This document shows positions 10,985 to 21,446 of a DNA stretch of 64,000 nt, one piece after another. Origin of the DNA: Ceratothoa steindachneri (lineage: Eukaryota; Arthropoda; Malacostraca; Isopoda; Cymothoidae); contig OZ018333.1 in the NCBI GenBank assembly GCA_963969495.1, positions 89,519,865 to 89,583,864 on the forward strand. The letters run 5' to 3'. Both the position numbers and the translations under genes were made by a program. The number at the start of each line of letters is the position of its first letter. Within the stretch, counting starts at the first letter, position 1. The notes under the pieces are model-generated. The model saw only the letters and a program-made list of their open reading frames with translations. It was not told the DNA's origin and searched no databases.

Positions 10985-13075
10985 TTTTTTTTAAGAGCTC
11001 ATCTGGCGACTGCCTACTTGGACATTAGTCGGCGTATTCTACATTGCCTAAAATTAGGCATCTTTAAAAGAGGATGCTAAAAAAAACAAATAAAAAACCT
11101 TGAATAAAAATAAAACAAAGAAAAAGGTAATAAGCAGGAACATGCGACCTACTAAAATAACAAAAAACAACCTCAAAAAACCTATTTAAATAAAGTGGAG
11201 AAGGCCAGCATCCTCCAAAAAGGATAAAAGTCCACAGGTCGGTGTGCACGAATCCGTCCAAAGTACAAAGGACAGGCAGTAGCGACCCTGCCCATCCCGG
11301 TACCGGGAGAGGTAATGTGCCTGGAGATCGCCCAGACTGGGACATTCAGCAAGAATGTGCCGAACAGTCTGGGGGACAATGCAGTCTTGACAGTAGGGCT
11401 CAGGCGAGCGCTCCATCGAATCGCGGTGCATCCCGCGAGTGTATCCAATTCGGAGACTACAGAAAGCAACCTGAAGCCTTCGTGGCATTGGGGAGTAGGT
11501 CCATGGGAACAGTCACAGGCATGCAACAAGTGTCTGAAGGGCACTAATCATGGCAGCCTCGGAGGGATTCGACGCATTCGCCAAAAGGCTCAAGTCCGAG
11601 AAAAGGATCACCTTCAGCTCTCTATAAATCACACTAGCTTAAGCTCTCCTGTGCTGGATCATTTTGCCCTTAGCCAACATGCTGCCATCAGTTGAGTGAA
11701 TATGCAGGTAGCGTTTGAAGCCAGCGGGCTCAAAAACGCCAGGTAATCTCTGAATGAGGGGCCCCGATGTAATCGAGGCTCCACTCTGCGCACTAGCACT
11801 TTTAGGCTTAGTAAGGGGCTTTGCACCAGAGGGGGCAGAGGGGCCGGATGTGCCTATCTTGGCTTGGTCGCTTACAGAAGTGGCAGCAAACCCATCCATC
11901 CCCGCAGCCCACGCGAATCGAGAGGAGCCCGGAGTATTCTTTGGGTTTTTTTCTTTTTTGGGAGAGGAGGGCAGGGAATGAACCCGCTTCTCCCCTCCGC
12001 TGGCAGGAGCCCCCAGGCCAGATGCACCGGTCTCAGCAAGGTCCTTCTCCGGTCAGAGGAGATCCTTTCCCTCCTTGTATTGCTTTGGAAACCTTAGCCA
12101 CTTGAGGAGGACCTTGCATAGGGGGGGGCCTACTGTCTGAGGCTGGGTTGCCACAAGAACCATGTCTATCTCAGTGGGGACCTCCAGTTGCCCCCCCCCC
12201 CCCTCAGGACATCACAGGTCCCATTAATAGCGCTGTCACAAGTCGAGTCTGGGGTTTGCTCTGCCAAGCCGCTTCAATGGGGAGCAGTCAGTTATGGGTT
12301 GCCTGCTGGCTTTCTTAGCAGTCCCCTTGGAAAGTAAAGGGGAGACTGCCGCTGGGAAGAGGGAGGTGCCCGAAAGCACCTCCAGACAAGGGGGTGAGGG
12401 AGAGTCCCCTACACCCATAAGAGAAGGAGAGGAGTAAGCCTCCTCTCCAGTTAGAGAGATTTGGAGGGTACCCTGCAAGAGCACAGGGGGAGTGGGGACC
12501 TCCATTTTTTTCTGTGGAGCTGCCTGAGGGTGCCTCCGACGATGGACAAGGGAAAATTGTGGTGAGATTTTTTTGGGTGTCATCATTGGACATGGTTACC
12601 ATATTTTTTTACGGGAACCAATTGCTCATCACCTCCCACAGTAGCCCGCCCTGCAAGGGGTGCATATGGGGCTGACAGAACCATGTGTTGCGATTCAAGG
12701 CCAACCCTCCCGGCTGGTGGCCTGGCAGTCCCTCAGCATAGCAGCTCCACCTTGGACACGGGTTAAAATGTATAGTGTTTGAAAATAGAGAGGAACAGGT
12801 GGTGAGGAAGATATGGGTGGGGATAAAGCAGGTTATTTAAAAACCTACCATCCCATAATAGACCTCAGCCCCGATCTGGAATAGTTGGCTGAGAAAGGTC
12901 AGCATCTACCCTGTGAAATTAGAGGCTGACCAGAGAAAGTTGTGGGAGAGGTGGTATGAAAAGTGAGGAAAGAGGGGAAAAAACACAAGTGTCTGAAGGA
13001 AGGAGAAGAGGCTAAGCTGGGGTCGGACGGGGTGCTGATTCCCATCAGCACGGCAGATCGCTGCGCCCCTTACAG
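10985..13075 (-). mobile_element. LINE-A copy with large internal deletion
   Basis: The 3' end (T-run at 10985-10992, first hairpin block at about 11000-11070) and the terminal part of RNase H (YCQDCIVPQTVRHILAECPSL, about 11400-11330) are joined at about 11526 directly to the ORF1 region (about 11540-12600) and a 5' UTR (to about 13075). Everything between mid-ORF1 and the end of RNase H is missing, which is about 4.5 kb compared with the copy at 17.5-24.2 kb. The element sits inside the LINE-B endonuclease. It is non-coding overall. Confidence 0.8.
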
Positions 13076-14700
13076 GGAATGGGGTCGGGAGTTAGGAGAT
13101 GAGATTGGCTAATTTGTTAGCCAAATCTGAAGCACTACTCCTTCACCAGGAGGGAGGTACAGTGAGCAGATTGTGTATAGACAATTGGTATACACACAAA
13201 TCGCCACTGCTTGAAGGTCTGTTCTCAACGGGATTGCTAAGTGAGAACATTTTTCATGGACAAAAATAGCCAAACCATGAATGGGTTCTGGTGGATTCTT
13301 AAAATATCCCACATAGTGGGGGATATTGGGTAATCAACGAATACCCAATTGGGTCTCCTGTAATGCTATACATGAAGGGTTGTAATCATGAAGCAGGAGT
13401 TTGAATTCTTCCCATTTGGAGAAGATCCCTTGTAGATTCCAATGAACAATTGGAAATATGTGAATATGGCAGGGTGGTTTTTGCTGGCAAAGATGCCTCT
13501 GAAGAAATTGGGTCCTCTGTAGTGGTAGGTAGTAATATTGAGAAAGATGGTACCGAGTCATTCTGAGAGGTAGTTGGTGTGTGAAGAAACCCCAGAGGGA
13601 TGTTTCTCCTCTTCCAAAAGGGCCACAGACAAAGCTGGATCAGAATAAATCCGTTCAGCTTCTTCTGGAGTTACTGATGGTGTGGATGTAATAGGCTGAC
13701 TAGTTGTGACTGATGGACTTAAGGCAGATTCAGTGGGAGGAGGGTGGATGTACAAAGGTGAAACGAACACCACACAAACATCTTCAGAGTCTGTCTTCAT
13801 GTCTTTAGGACATGTCAATGGTTGGTTAGATGCTGATGGTGGGGAATCTGAGAAACGGCGAGTCCTCTTGCGCCCTAGTTTAGGAGAAGCAGGAACCTCC
13901 CTAATGATTGGAGAGGGAGGAGTAGCATCATTCTGAGGCAGAGATTCTATTGGGGCTTCTTGATGGATATTCTGCAGCCATAAAAGTGGAGGTCTGAATG
14001 GTCTCTGCTGTCTCTTATGGACTGTTCTGGTCACTCTAAGAGCGTCCACAAAACTCAATCCTGGTTGTATGTATAATTCTGTAGCTCTCCTTCTAGCATC
14101 CTTCATGCTAATTCAGAATTAATTCCAAAGAGTAACAACCTCTCTCTCATACAAGAAAAGGTGCACTGCTTAGGAGGTGGCTAGGTGATCGCCACCACAG
14201 TTGGCACAACAAGCGGAAGGAACTCTGGTACCATTAACATTACGAGTGATGTGGTATGCACCATCTACCTTCTGAGAAGTCAGTTTAGCAACAAGTCAGT
14301 CCACATTATATTCAATAAGCTACCCGGACCTGATAACCCCCTTGCAGGTGGTAAAGGTAGGATGGGCTGAAGAGGAGATATTGAGGGAAGCAAGAGGATC
14401 TAGAGCTTTGATTTTTTGATGCTGATCAAATGAAGAGGACTCCCCACAAGGCAGACATGCTTCCTAGGCACATTTGGGAAGGTTAAATCACATTTGGCAA
14501 CAAAGTCTTCATAGACATTGAAAATGTCAGCCTCACTTATTTGTGAATCATTGTCTGATTTTAAAACTACAAATCTATCATAATCAAGATCATCGTCGAC
14601 CTCAGAACCAAAAGGATCGAGTCTACGAAGATTACGGTCATTGGTGGCACGGGGACCAAGAAGCCTGGGGCCTCTGGAAAATGTTTTATTATTTTTACCT
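13076..14700 (-). pseudogene. LINE-B ORF1 and start of endonuclease
   Basis: On the minus strand, about 14700-14430 carries an ORF1 segment with a DYDRFVVLKSDNDS block. About 14225-14180 has a knuckle-like CANCGGDHLAT. An open 182-aa segment (14106-13558) starts KDARRRATELYIQPGLSFVD and is rich in Pro and Ser, as in gag C-termini. The next frame (13561-13334) has HWNLQGIFSKWEEFK and CIALQETQLG, the first two motifs of an APE endonuclease, and 13312-13109 continues with AIFVHEKC and LYLPPGEG. LINE-A then interrupts it. This family is unrelated in detail to LINE-A, although it has the same gene order. Confidence 0.65.
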
Positions 14701-15039
14701 ATAAATATTTGTATTAAAAGAACACGTACCCCTGGGGAAATGGAGTCATGTTACTGTAGTTGCCCCCAGACTAGGCACTTTACACCATCCTCAGGGTAGC
14801 TCTCCCCCATGCTACAGCTGTTGTTTTAAAAACAGTGCAACATCATGAATTGAAGTTTGACGACAGCAAGGCTCAGCCCCAGAACAAGTGCAGCCTTCAA
14901 GGCGATACCTCCAGTGAATATGATCGGCAACCCATACAGTGGTACTCAACACGAGGGTGTGAGGATTGTTAGTCTGACTCCTCTACAGTGGCCTGTTCAG
15001 CAAGGTAGGATGCCTGAAGACAGACTGATGGAAAATAAT
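14701..15039. other. No recognisable feature
   Basis: Mixed-composition sequence between LINE-B and a LINE-A 5' UTR piece. I see no supported gene, splice-site pair or repeat structure here. Confidence 0.4.
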
Positions 15040-15260
15040 GTCCATCACATTCTTCACTGACATAGCCCAGTGTGTCATTGAAGTACGCAAGACCCTCCAC
15101 CAGGACACAGTGATCCTCAGGGAGAGGGAGGTTGTAGGGAAAGTAAGGAAGCAGGGTAAGAAGAGGCTAAACTGGGGCCAGACAGTGCACTGAGTCCTGT
15201 CAGCACTGGGGACAGGAAGGCAAATTGCCATGCCCCTTACAGGATGAATGTGAGAGAATG
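15040..15260 (-). mobile_element. LINE-A 5' UTR remnant
   Basis: The run 'aagaggctaaactggggccagacagtgcactgagtc' and the following 'aggcaaattgccatgcccctta' match the 5'-terminal block of LINE-A copies (8214-8280, 24150-24235, 34870-34915). Only this block is recognisable. It gives an independent example of the 5' terminus of the family. Confidence 0.6.
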
Positions 15261-15562
15261 ATGAAAGAGAATAAGTCATTAAATAAAATAAAGAAATTGA
15301 TGATTTTTTTCCTCATTACAAAAAATCCAGGATCAAACCAAGAACACTGAAAAACAACTACCACTTTAATCTCAGTTAAAACAGTGCCTTAGACCACTTA
15401 GCTGGCATCTGAAAATAATTCTCATGAAATGGCTTTCAATAAAGGATGAGGTAAAATTTAACACTCTTGACTTATTTATCTTTAACCAATATAGGTTGTA
15501 GAGAGATTAAGCTACCATGGAAACATTGTTAAATATTATAACAAGCAACTCATTGTAACTAC

Positions 15563-15709
15563 CTCTTTGACTGGGCATTCTTTTAACAATTCATTAGAAC
15601 CATCAACAATTGCTCGTTCTTGACCTGTGATCAATTTTAATTCATTTCCAAGATCTGAATCAGACAACTCTTCCTTCATGTCTTTGATGGCAGCTTCTTT
15701 ATAAATATC
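15563..15709 (-). CDS. Putative host-gene exon 2 (unrecognised acidic protein)
   Basis: A 147-bp, 49-codon block on the minus strand is bounded by an acceptor (poly-T then attag, exon from 15709) and a donor GAG|GTAGTT. It is in phase 0 at both ends. The peptide begins DIYKEAAIKDMKEELSDSDL and ends LLKECPVKE. It is acidic, predicted hydrophilic, and contains MKEE, a psi-K-x-E-type site. The upstream intron is 135 bp (15710-15844) and AT-rich. The family is unknown. No ATG-initiated ORF of 60 or more codons covers it; it is recognised only through splice-site and phase agreement with the neighbouring exons. Confidence 0.6.
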
Positions 15710-15844
15710 CTAATAAAAAAAAAAATAGGGAATTTACTTTCTGCAACTCTTACAAGTTAATCATTAGATAGGTAAAAGTATATTAACTAAAATGCATACA
15801 AAATAATAAGTAGAATTCTAATAAAAAAATAATGAAATGTTTAC

Positions 15845-15929
15845 ATTTTTATCATCCAGATGAAAATTAAGTGGATATTCAATATCTTCCTTTTTCATTT
15901 CTTCCATTTTTGTAACCTCTGAAGAAATC
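15845..15929 (-). CDS. Putative first coding exon of the host gene
   Basis: The minus-strand block is preceded by acceptor tttgttatag and followed by donor AAT|GTAAAC. The first ATG (15907-15905) sits in a strong context (ACAAAAATGG) and opens 21 codons, starting MEEMKKEDIEYPL and ending at a phase-0 donor that joins in frame to 15709. The 22 bases before the ATG would be 5' UTR, so a further upstream non-coding exon is expected. Together the three exons give 123 in-frame codons without a stop. An alternative is that translation starts further upstream, because the frame stays open to the acceptor. Confidence 0.55.
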
Positions 15930-17504
15930 CTATAACAAATAAAAGCTTAGTTATGCTAAAAGTGCTCTCTCTGACATGTGTGGTAATTTCTATCAATGGT
16001 GACTCATTTAGTCTTGTTTGGTGGAAGGTTGTTTAAGTGTCTGTGAGTACAGGGTAGAGTGGATGTGTTTTAATAAGTTGTGAATTGGAGAGGGAAGAGC
16101 AAAGCTATTATGCTGCTACTGGTAGGACTGGGCTTGTGATTCATTTTGAGGATGGGTGGAAGTAGTTTTCTTGTAAGGTGATGGTTGGGATGAGATTGAT
16201 TTAGTCATTTCACGTTAAAATTAATGAATGTTTATTGACATGAATGAGAAAAGATAAATAGTACCTATTAACTTAAATGGTTCTGGAGATGTGGAGCCAT
16301 TAACTTTTCAAAAAGGTAAATATGAGGTAATCAACTTTTAAATGTCTCATCTTAGTTATAATATTTATAAAACTCATTCTTAAACTATTAATGTGAAACA
16401 TAATGAAACAATTTACAGTAACCTACACTTTTTATACATATCAATATTTGTCTTTTTTGGTTTTCAACCAAAAAATATCTTCTGGTGATCACAAATTTGT
16501 GTTAATTGCTTTTACACATGGCTGATTCAATTGGCATCAGTCATGTGCAAAGTATAGTTTTGCCTCATGTAGTATCTGAAAATTGCTGTTCTTTTTGTTA
16601 CTTTTGTAATATGTTGAATTTAGTGCTTTTATAGTGGCCATTCATCACCAAAAGAACACAAAATCAACTTTTGAATTAAAAAAAGTATAGCAAAGAATGA
16701 ACAGGCCAATGATTGACTGATGTTGCGAAGAATATGGTAAGGTCATAACAGCCTCTAGCAGCAAAGTAAAAAATAAACAGGCTATTAAAGCAGATGTTAT
16801 TAGAGGATTGAGTAATATAGATTCATAATTTATTGGAAGGAGTGTGAGGGTAACTATTTAGGCCCCAGAACAAATTATTTTTAATTACTTGTATTTAAAT
16901 GAAAAATAATGTTTTGGTTTTGTCATTTCTAGTTTTTGACTTACTCCCAGGAACCAAATAATGGCAAGAACAAAGGGTCCAATTTATATACTATATTAAA
17001 TACTAAATTTTACAACAAACACCATTTTTAGCTTTAAGGTGAAAGTAACTCGATTCATACCCCTCCTCCAGTCAGTGTTGCTGTCTTTAAGCACCTCATT
17101 TGTCCCAACAATAGTTTCAAAATGTTGTAAAACTTATATAAACTTAACAATACAAAAAAATTGGGGGTTTTATGACCAGTGAAAAGAAAGGGGTTGTTGA
17201 CTATATCCTGTGTTCAGTCACTCCTGCCAATCATATTTGGGGTTTTCAGGCTTTTAGTGGCCACTCTTTGAGTGGGTATTAGTGTTTGTCACATGTGCAG
17301 TGAGCAGGGTTTGCCCAGTGGACCAGTCTCCAACCAAAGACTGCATCTGGCAGGTAAGCAGCCTGAGATGCAGTCCAACAGGATAGAATTCCTTAACAAG
17401 AGAGACTAATCTTTAATACAACAGCCAAGATCTGAGACCTTTAGTAGGCCTGGTAGCCAACAAAGGATGAAAGCTCACACACCATAGAAAGTATAGCCTT
17501 ATGC
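15930..17504. other. AT-rich region with no recognised gene
   Basis: This is unique-looking AT-rich sequence upstream of the putative first coding exon. I found no convincing exon, repeat pair or LINE remnant. A 5' non-coding exon or promoter of the minus-strand host gene could lie here, but nothing in the sequence identifies it. Confidence 0.4.
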
Positions 17505-17614
17505 ACCCTAGAAAGGTTGCAGGGAGGTCCGGGGAGAGGTCCCCCCGGCGCAGGAGCGTGCAACTAAAGGAAAAAAACAAACAAAAACAAAACAAAACAA
17601 AACACAAACCTTGC

Positions 17615-18898
17615 TTAAATAATAGGGAGAAGGCCGGCCTCCCCCAAAAAGTCAGCAAGTCCACCAGTCAAAGTGCACGCACTCGTCCCGAGTACAAGGG
17701 ACAGGCGGTAGCGACCCCGCCCATCCCGGTACCGGGACAGGTGTTGTGCGCGAAGATCACCCAGACTGGGACATTCGACAAGAATGTGCCGAACAGTCTG
17801 AGGGACGACGCAGTCATTGCAATAGGGCGCAGGCGAGCGCTCCACCAGATAGCGATGCGTCACACGAGTGTGTCCGATTCGGAGACGACAGAAAGCAACC
17901 CGAAGCCGCCACGGCATTGGGGGATAGGTCCATGGGAACAGTCGCGGCGCAATGGCACGCAACTTTAAGTTCCCTTCGACCGTCTCCCATCTTCTTTGCC
18001 AAGCAGTCCGAAGAGCTGCCCGTATTCCTGCCATGTAGTCGGTGTGAGGAAGAGCGAAACGCTGGTCCGGGCGCAGAGTCCTCGCGGACTCTTTGGCGCC
18101 CTCATCGGCGCGCTCATTCCCCGCAATTCCTACATGTCCAGGAACCCAGCAGAAGATAATCTCGACATCTGCCCGGCTCGCCAAAACCGTGGCGTCACAG
18201 ATTTCGCGAACCAGGGGATGCGGAGATTCCAATGCCCCGAGAGCACTCAGGGCGCTTTGTGAGTCGCTATAGATCACAATCCGGTCTCCGAACCGGGCAC
18301 GTCGCGTAATCTCCCGTACCGAGTGGTGTATTGCCACCAGCTCGGCCGTGAAGACAGACGCAGCGCCTGGTAGAGCCCCGCTGACTTCAAACAGAGGGGA
18401 AACGGCGTGGAAGCCGACCCCCTCTTGGGACTTGGAGCCATCCGTATACATTGGCACGGTACCAGCGTGACGCGATGTGTGCTCCAAAAAGGTCGAACGC
18501 AATACTCCCGGCGCAGTACAAGCTTTGGGAGCAGAGGCGTGGCGACAAATAGCCAAATGTGGTACCCTCCAGGGTGGCGTCCTGGGCAGAACCAGGGGCG
18601 CCACCGGCCCGAGAGCTATATCTACCTCTCGAAGGAGTTTCCTGGCCCTAAACCCAAAGGGCTTAGGGTATGACTGGCGTCTCTCGGCGGCATAGGCACC
18701 ATTGAGATCAGCTGCGGATGCAGTGAGAGCTGTTGGCGACTGAGGGAGGCGCCGGGCTCGCGCGTACAGGCGAGTGATGCACTGCACGCGGCGCAGAGCG
18801 AGTGGCATCTCCCCAGCATCGACCAACAGGCTCTCAATGGGGGAAGTGCGGAAGGCACCGGTCGCAAGGCGAAGGCCGGTGTGGTGGATCGAATCCAC
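17615..18898 (-). pseudogene. LINE-A ORF2 part 3: RNase H and C-terminal zinc finger
   Basis: This is in the same frame as the RT, after one nonsense codon. The RNase H motifs are complete: MYTDGSKSQEG (Asp), FTAELVAIHH (Glu), IVIYSDSQSAL (Asp) and CWVPGHVGIAGNERADEGAK (His and the last Asp). It is followed by a C-terminal finger, YCNDCVVPQTVRHILVECP (C-x2-C-x8-H-x4-C). RNase H removes the RNA strand during cDNA synthesis, and the finger is typical of LINE ORF2 tails. The ATG listed at 18898 is internal; the domain would only be made as part of ORF2. Confidence 0.85.
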
Positions 18899-18904
18899 CT
18901 TCCG

Positions 18905-20842
18905 CTATAAACGCTCGGCTGTGGATGCATAAAACTCGCATCCGTAGTCGAGCTTCGAGCGAACAAAGGATCGATAAAAAAGTAAGGCGGTAGCCCTATC
19001 AGCGCCCCAAGCGCTGAACGTCACGGAACGAAGAATGTCCATGGCGCGGGTACAAGAGACCCTAAGGCTGCGAATATGAGCCTCCCAGGTGAGGCGTCGG
19101 TCGAATACAAGACCAAGGAAACGGTGCGACTCAACCACATCCAGGCGCACCCCATTAAGAAACAGATCTGGGTCGGGGTGAAGCCGTGGATGGCGGCAGA
19201 AGTGCACCACCTTAGTCTTGGCCAAAGAAAACCGAAACCTGTGCGCTTCGGCATAGCGAGAGACGCGGTTCAATGCCTGTTGGAGTCGACGCTCCAGAGT
19301 TGGCATCTGGGCCGCGCCAAAAGAGATCGAAAGGTCGTCCACGTAGAGCGTAGCGAGAACATCTTCCGGCAGCACCGAGGTGATGCCGTTGATGCTCAGG
19401 GCAAAGAGTGTGACACTGAGGACACTTCCCTGCGGGACACCCTCTTCCTGCTCCTTTGGGCCGGAGAGGGCTCCCCCCACCCGTACGCGGAATCGACGAT
19501 CTCGCAAAAATTCAGATATAAACATTGGGAGGCGTCCCCTCGCCCCCATCGTGTGGAGAGTCTCCATGATACCGTATCGCCATGCGGTATCATAGGCCTT
19601 CTCCAGATCGAAAAACACCGTGGCGTAGTGCTGTCTACGAAGGAAAGCCTCGCAGACGGCGTTTTCCAGTCGGAGCAGAGCATCCGACGTGGAGTGGAAC
19701 TTACGGAAGCCGCACTGCGCAGAAGACAGATGGCCTCCGCTGTCCAGGAAATAGGCTAATCTAACATTTACCAATTTCTCCATCAACTTGCACACGCAAG
19801 AGGTTAGAGAGATTGGGCGGAAACCGGTCGGAGTAGAGTGATCTCTCCCCGGCTTGCGAAAGGCGAGCACAGTAGCGATTCGCCAGGAGTCTGGGAGAAG
19901 ACCTTCCACCCAGATCCTGTTGAACAAATCTAACAGAAAGGCCATGCCTCGCTCACCCAGGTGTCGAAGCATGGCGTACGGGACATCGTCCGGACCATGG
20001 GCGGTGTCCGCGCACGAAGCGAGAGCGGAACGCAACTCACTCACAGTAAACTTGTCGTTGAAGGGTTCTCCGCCTCTGGAGGTAAAGTCCAGCCGGCGGC
20101 CTTCCGCGACATCACGACGTGCATTGAATGCTGGCGGAGCAGCATCACGGCTAGAGAATGCGGAAAAAGCGGTCGCTAAGGATTCCGCCACGGACGCGGG
20201 GTCCGAGATTGCAGTCCCATTCTGCTGGAGAACGGGAGGGGGGTCCTGAGAGAACTTGCCCCGAATCCTTTTGACTCGCTTCCACACCTCAGCTAAAGGG
20301 GTCTTCCCGTTAAGTGAAGACACGTATGCCCGCCAAGAAGAGCGGCGGGCGTGCTTCGAAATATACCGGAACCTAGCCCTAGCCCGACGAAATTGAGCGA
20401 CAGTGAAATCGTTCGGGCGGCGCTTATAGCGCATATAGGCATAACGCTTCTGTTTGAGGGCCGTCTCACACTCGGCCGACCACCATGGGAGTGGTCGGCG
20501 TGCAAAACGGCCAGACGTCCTAGGAATAGTCGTCAGGCCCACGGCGATGAGGTTGCCGGAGAAGAACTCAACGGCCTCATCTACCGACCTAAACTCCTCG
20601 ACTGAGATAGAGAATTCAGTCATTTCCTGAAATGCAGGCCACCGCACCCGCGCCAAGCACCACCGAGGTGGTCTCTCAGGCGGCAGTTGCCCTGAAAATG
20701 ATATTTGAAATGGGAAAGTGATCACTACCATGGAGGTCATCGACCACCCCCCAATCAAAATCAGGCTGTGCTTTCGAAGAGCACAAAGATTGGTCAAGGC
20801 AAGAAAATGAAGCGGGTCTCGGACAGTGATGCGTAAACTCAT
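18905..20842 (-). pseudogene. LINE-A ORF2 part 2: reverse transcriptase
   Basis: This open frame contains the linker (WWSAECETALKQKRYAYMRY) and the whole RT: HGPDDVPYAMLRHLG, GFRPISLTSCVCKLMEKLV, TVFFDLEKAYDTAW (motif A, catalytic Asp), GVPQGSVLSVTLF (motif B), TLYVDDLSISF (motif C, YVDD) and FSLAKTKVVHF. It makes cDNA from the element RNA at the nicked target. All catalytic residues are present. The frame ends at 18905-18907 with TAG, where the copies at 10.2 and 34.25 kb read TTG (Leu). A single base change at 18906 therefore separates it from RNase H in the same frame. The first codons (20842-20711) are the frameshifted shadow of the endonuclease. Confidence 0.85.
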
Positions 20843-21446
20843 CCACGTTTAGGACACCCATCTCAAGCTCTTCGATCAGATCGGCAAGGACTTGTCCCCT
20901 GGGATTTATGGAGTAATCTCCCCAGAGAGGATGCCTGCCGTTCAGATCTCCAAGCAAGAGATAGGGCCTCGGCAACAGTGCCACGACGCGGCGGAAGTCC
21001 CCCGCGTCGAAGTCAGCTGACGGTGGAATGTACGCAGAAATGATAGTATACCTCCTATCCAGGTGCAGCTGCACAGCCACTGCCTGAAAGGAGGTATCTA
21101 AAGAGAAAGGAAGAACGGAGACATCATGCCGGGTGTAAACCGCGCATCCCCCAGCCCGGCCATCCCGCGGTGGTGGGGTCGCAAGACCCTTATACCCCGG
21201 GAGGGCAGGCAGGGGGCACGCGCCTAGCATGGTCTCCTGCAAAAAAATAGCTAACGGGGAACGGGAGGAGGCGAGCCTCCGCAGCTCCTCCCAGTTGGCC
21301 CGGAGTCCACGGCAATTCCATTGAAGGAATATGCCCTCCAGGCCTAGCTCGGAGGAGACGCGGGGGCCCTCCTCGAATTGAAGACCCTCACGGGAATGGC
21401 CGTACGCTTCCCGGGGGCAGAACCCCGGGCGCTGTTGGCCGGACAA
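20676..21446 (-). pseudogene. LINE-A ORF2 part 1: APE endonuclease
   Basis: The first in-frame ATG is at 21446 (MSGQQRPGFC), inside the end of ORF1. The catalytic fold is readable in order: IFLQWNCRGL (Asn), AIFLQETMLG (Glu), YIPPSADFD, LLLGDLNGRHPLWGD (Asp/Asn) and GSDHFPI (Asp-His). The enzyme nicks the target strand and frees the 3' hydroxyl used by RT. The frame is lost just after SDHFPI: at about 20706-20712 the plus strand reads 'tttgaaatggg' where the copy at 46973 reads 'tttgaatggg', so one extra A shifts the frame. RT continues in the neighbouring frame. Confidence 0.85.

Noticed and set aside
15563..15929. LINE or transposon origin of the two small exons
   Set aside because: No similarity to any LINE-A, LINE-B, CR1 or transposase block was seen, and splice sites and phases agree, so a host gene is the better reading.
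17570..17610. A-rich tract (aaaacaaacaaaaacaaaac) as a LINE poly(A) tail
   Set aside because: The element is on the minus strand, so its tail must appear as T on the plus strand. This tract lies in the 3' UTR and similar A-rich tracts occur there in other copies.
19076..19759. 227-aa plus-strand open frame
   Set aside because: It is antisense to the LINE-A RT and shares its codon structure. Antisense frames recur at the same place in other copies, so it is a shadow of the GC-rich ORF2.
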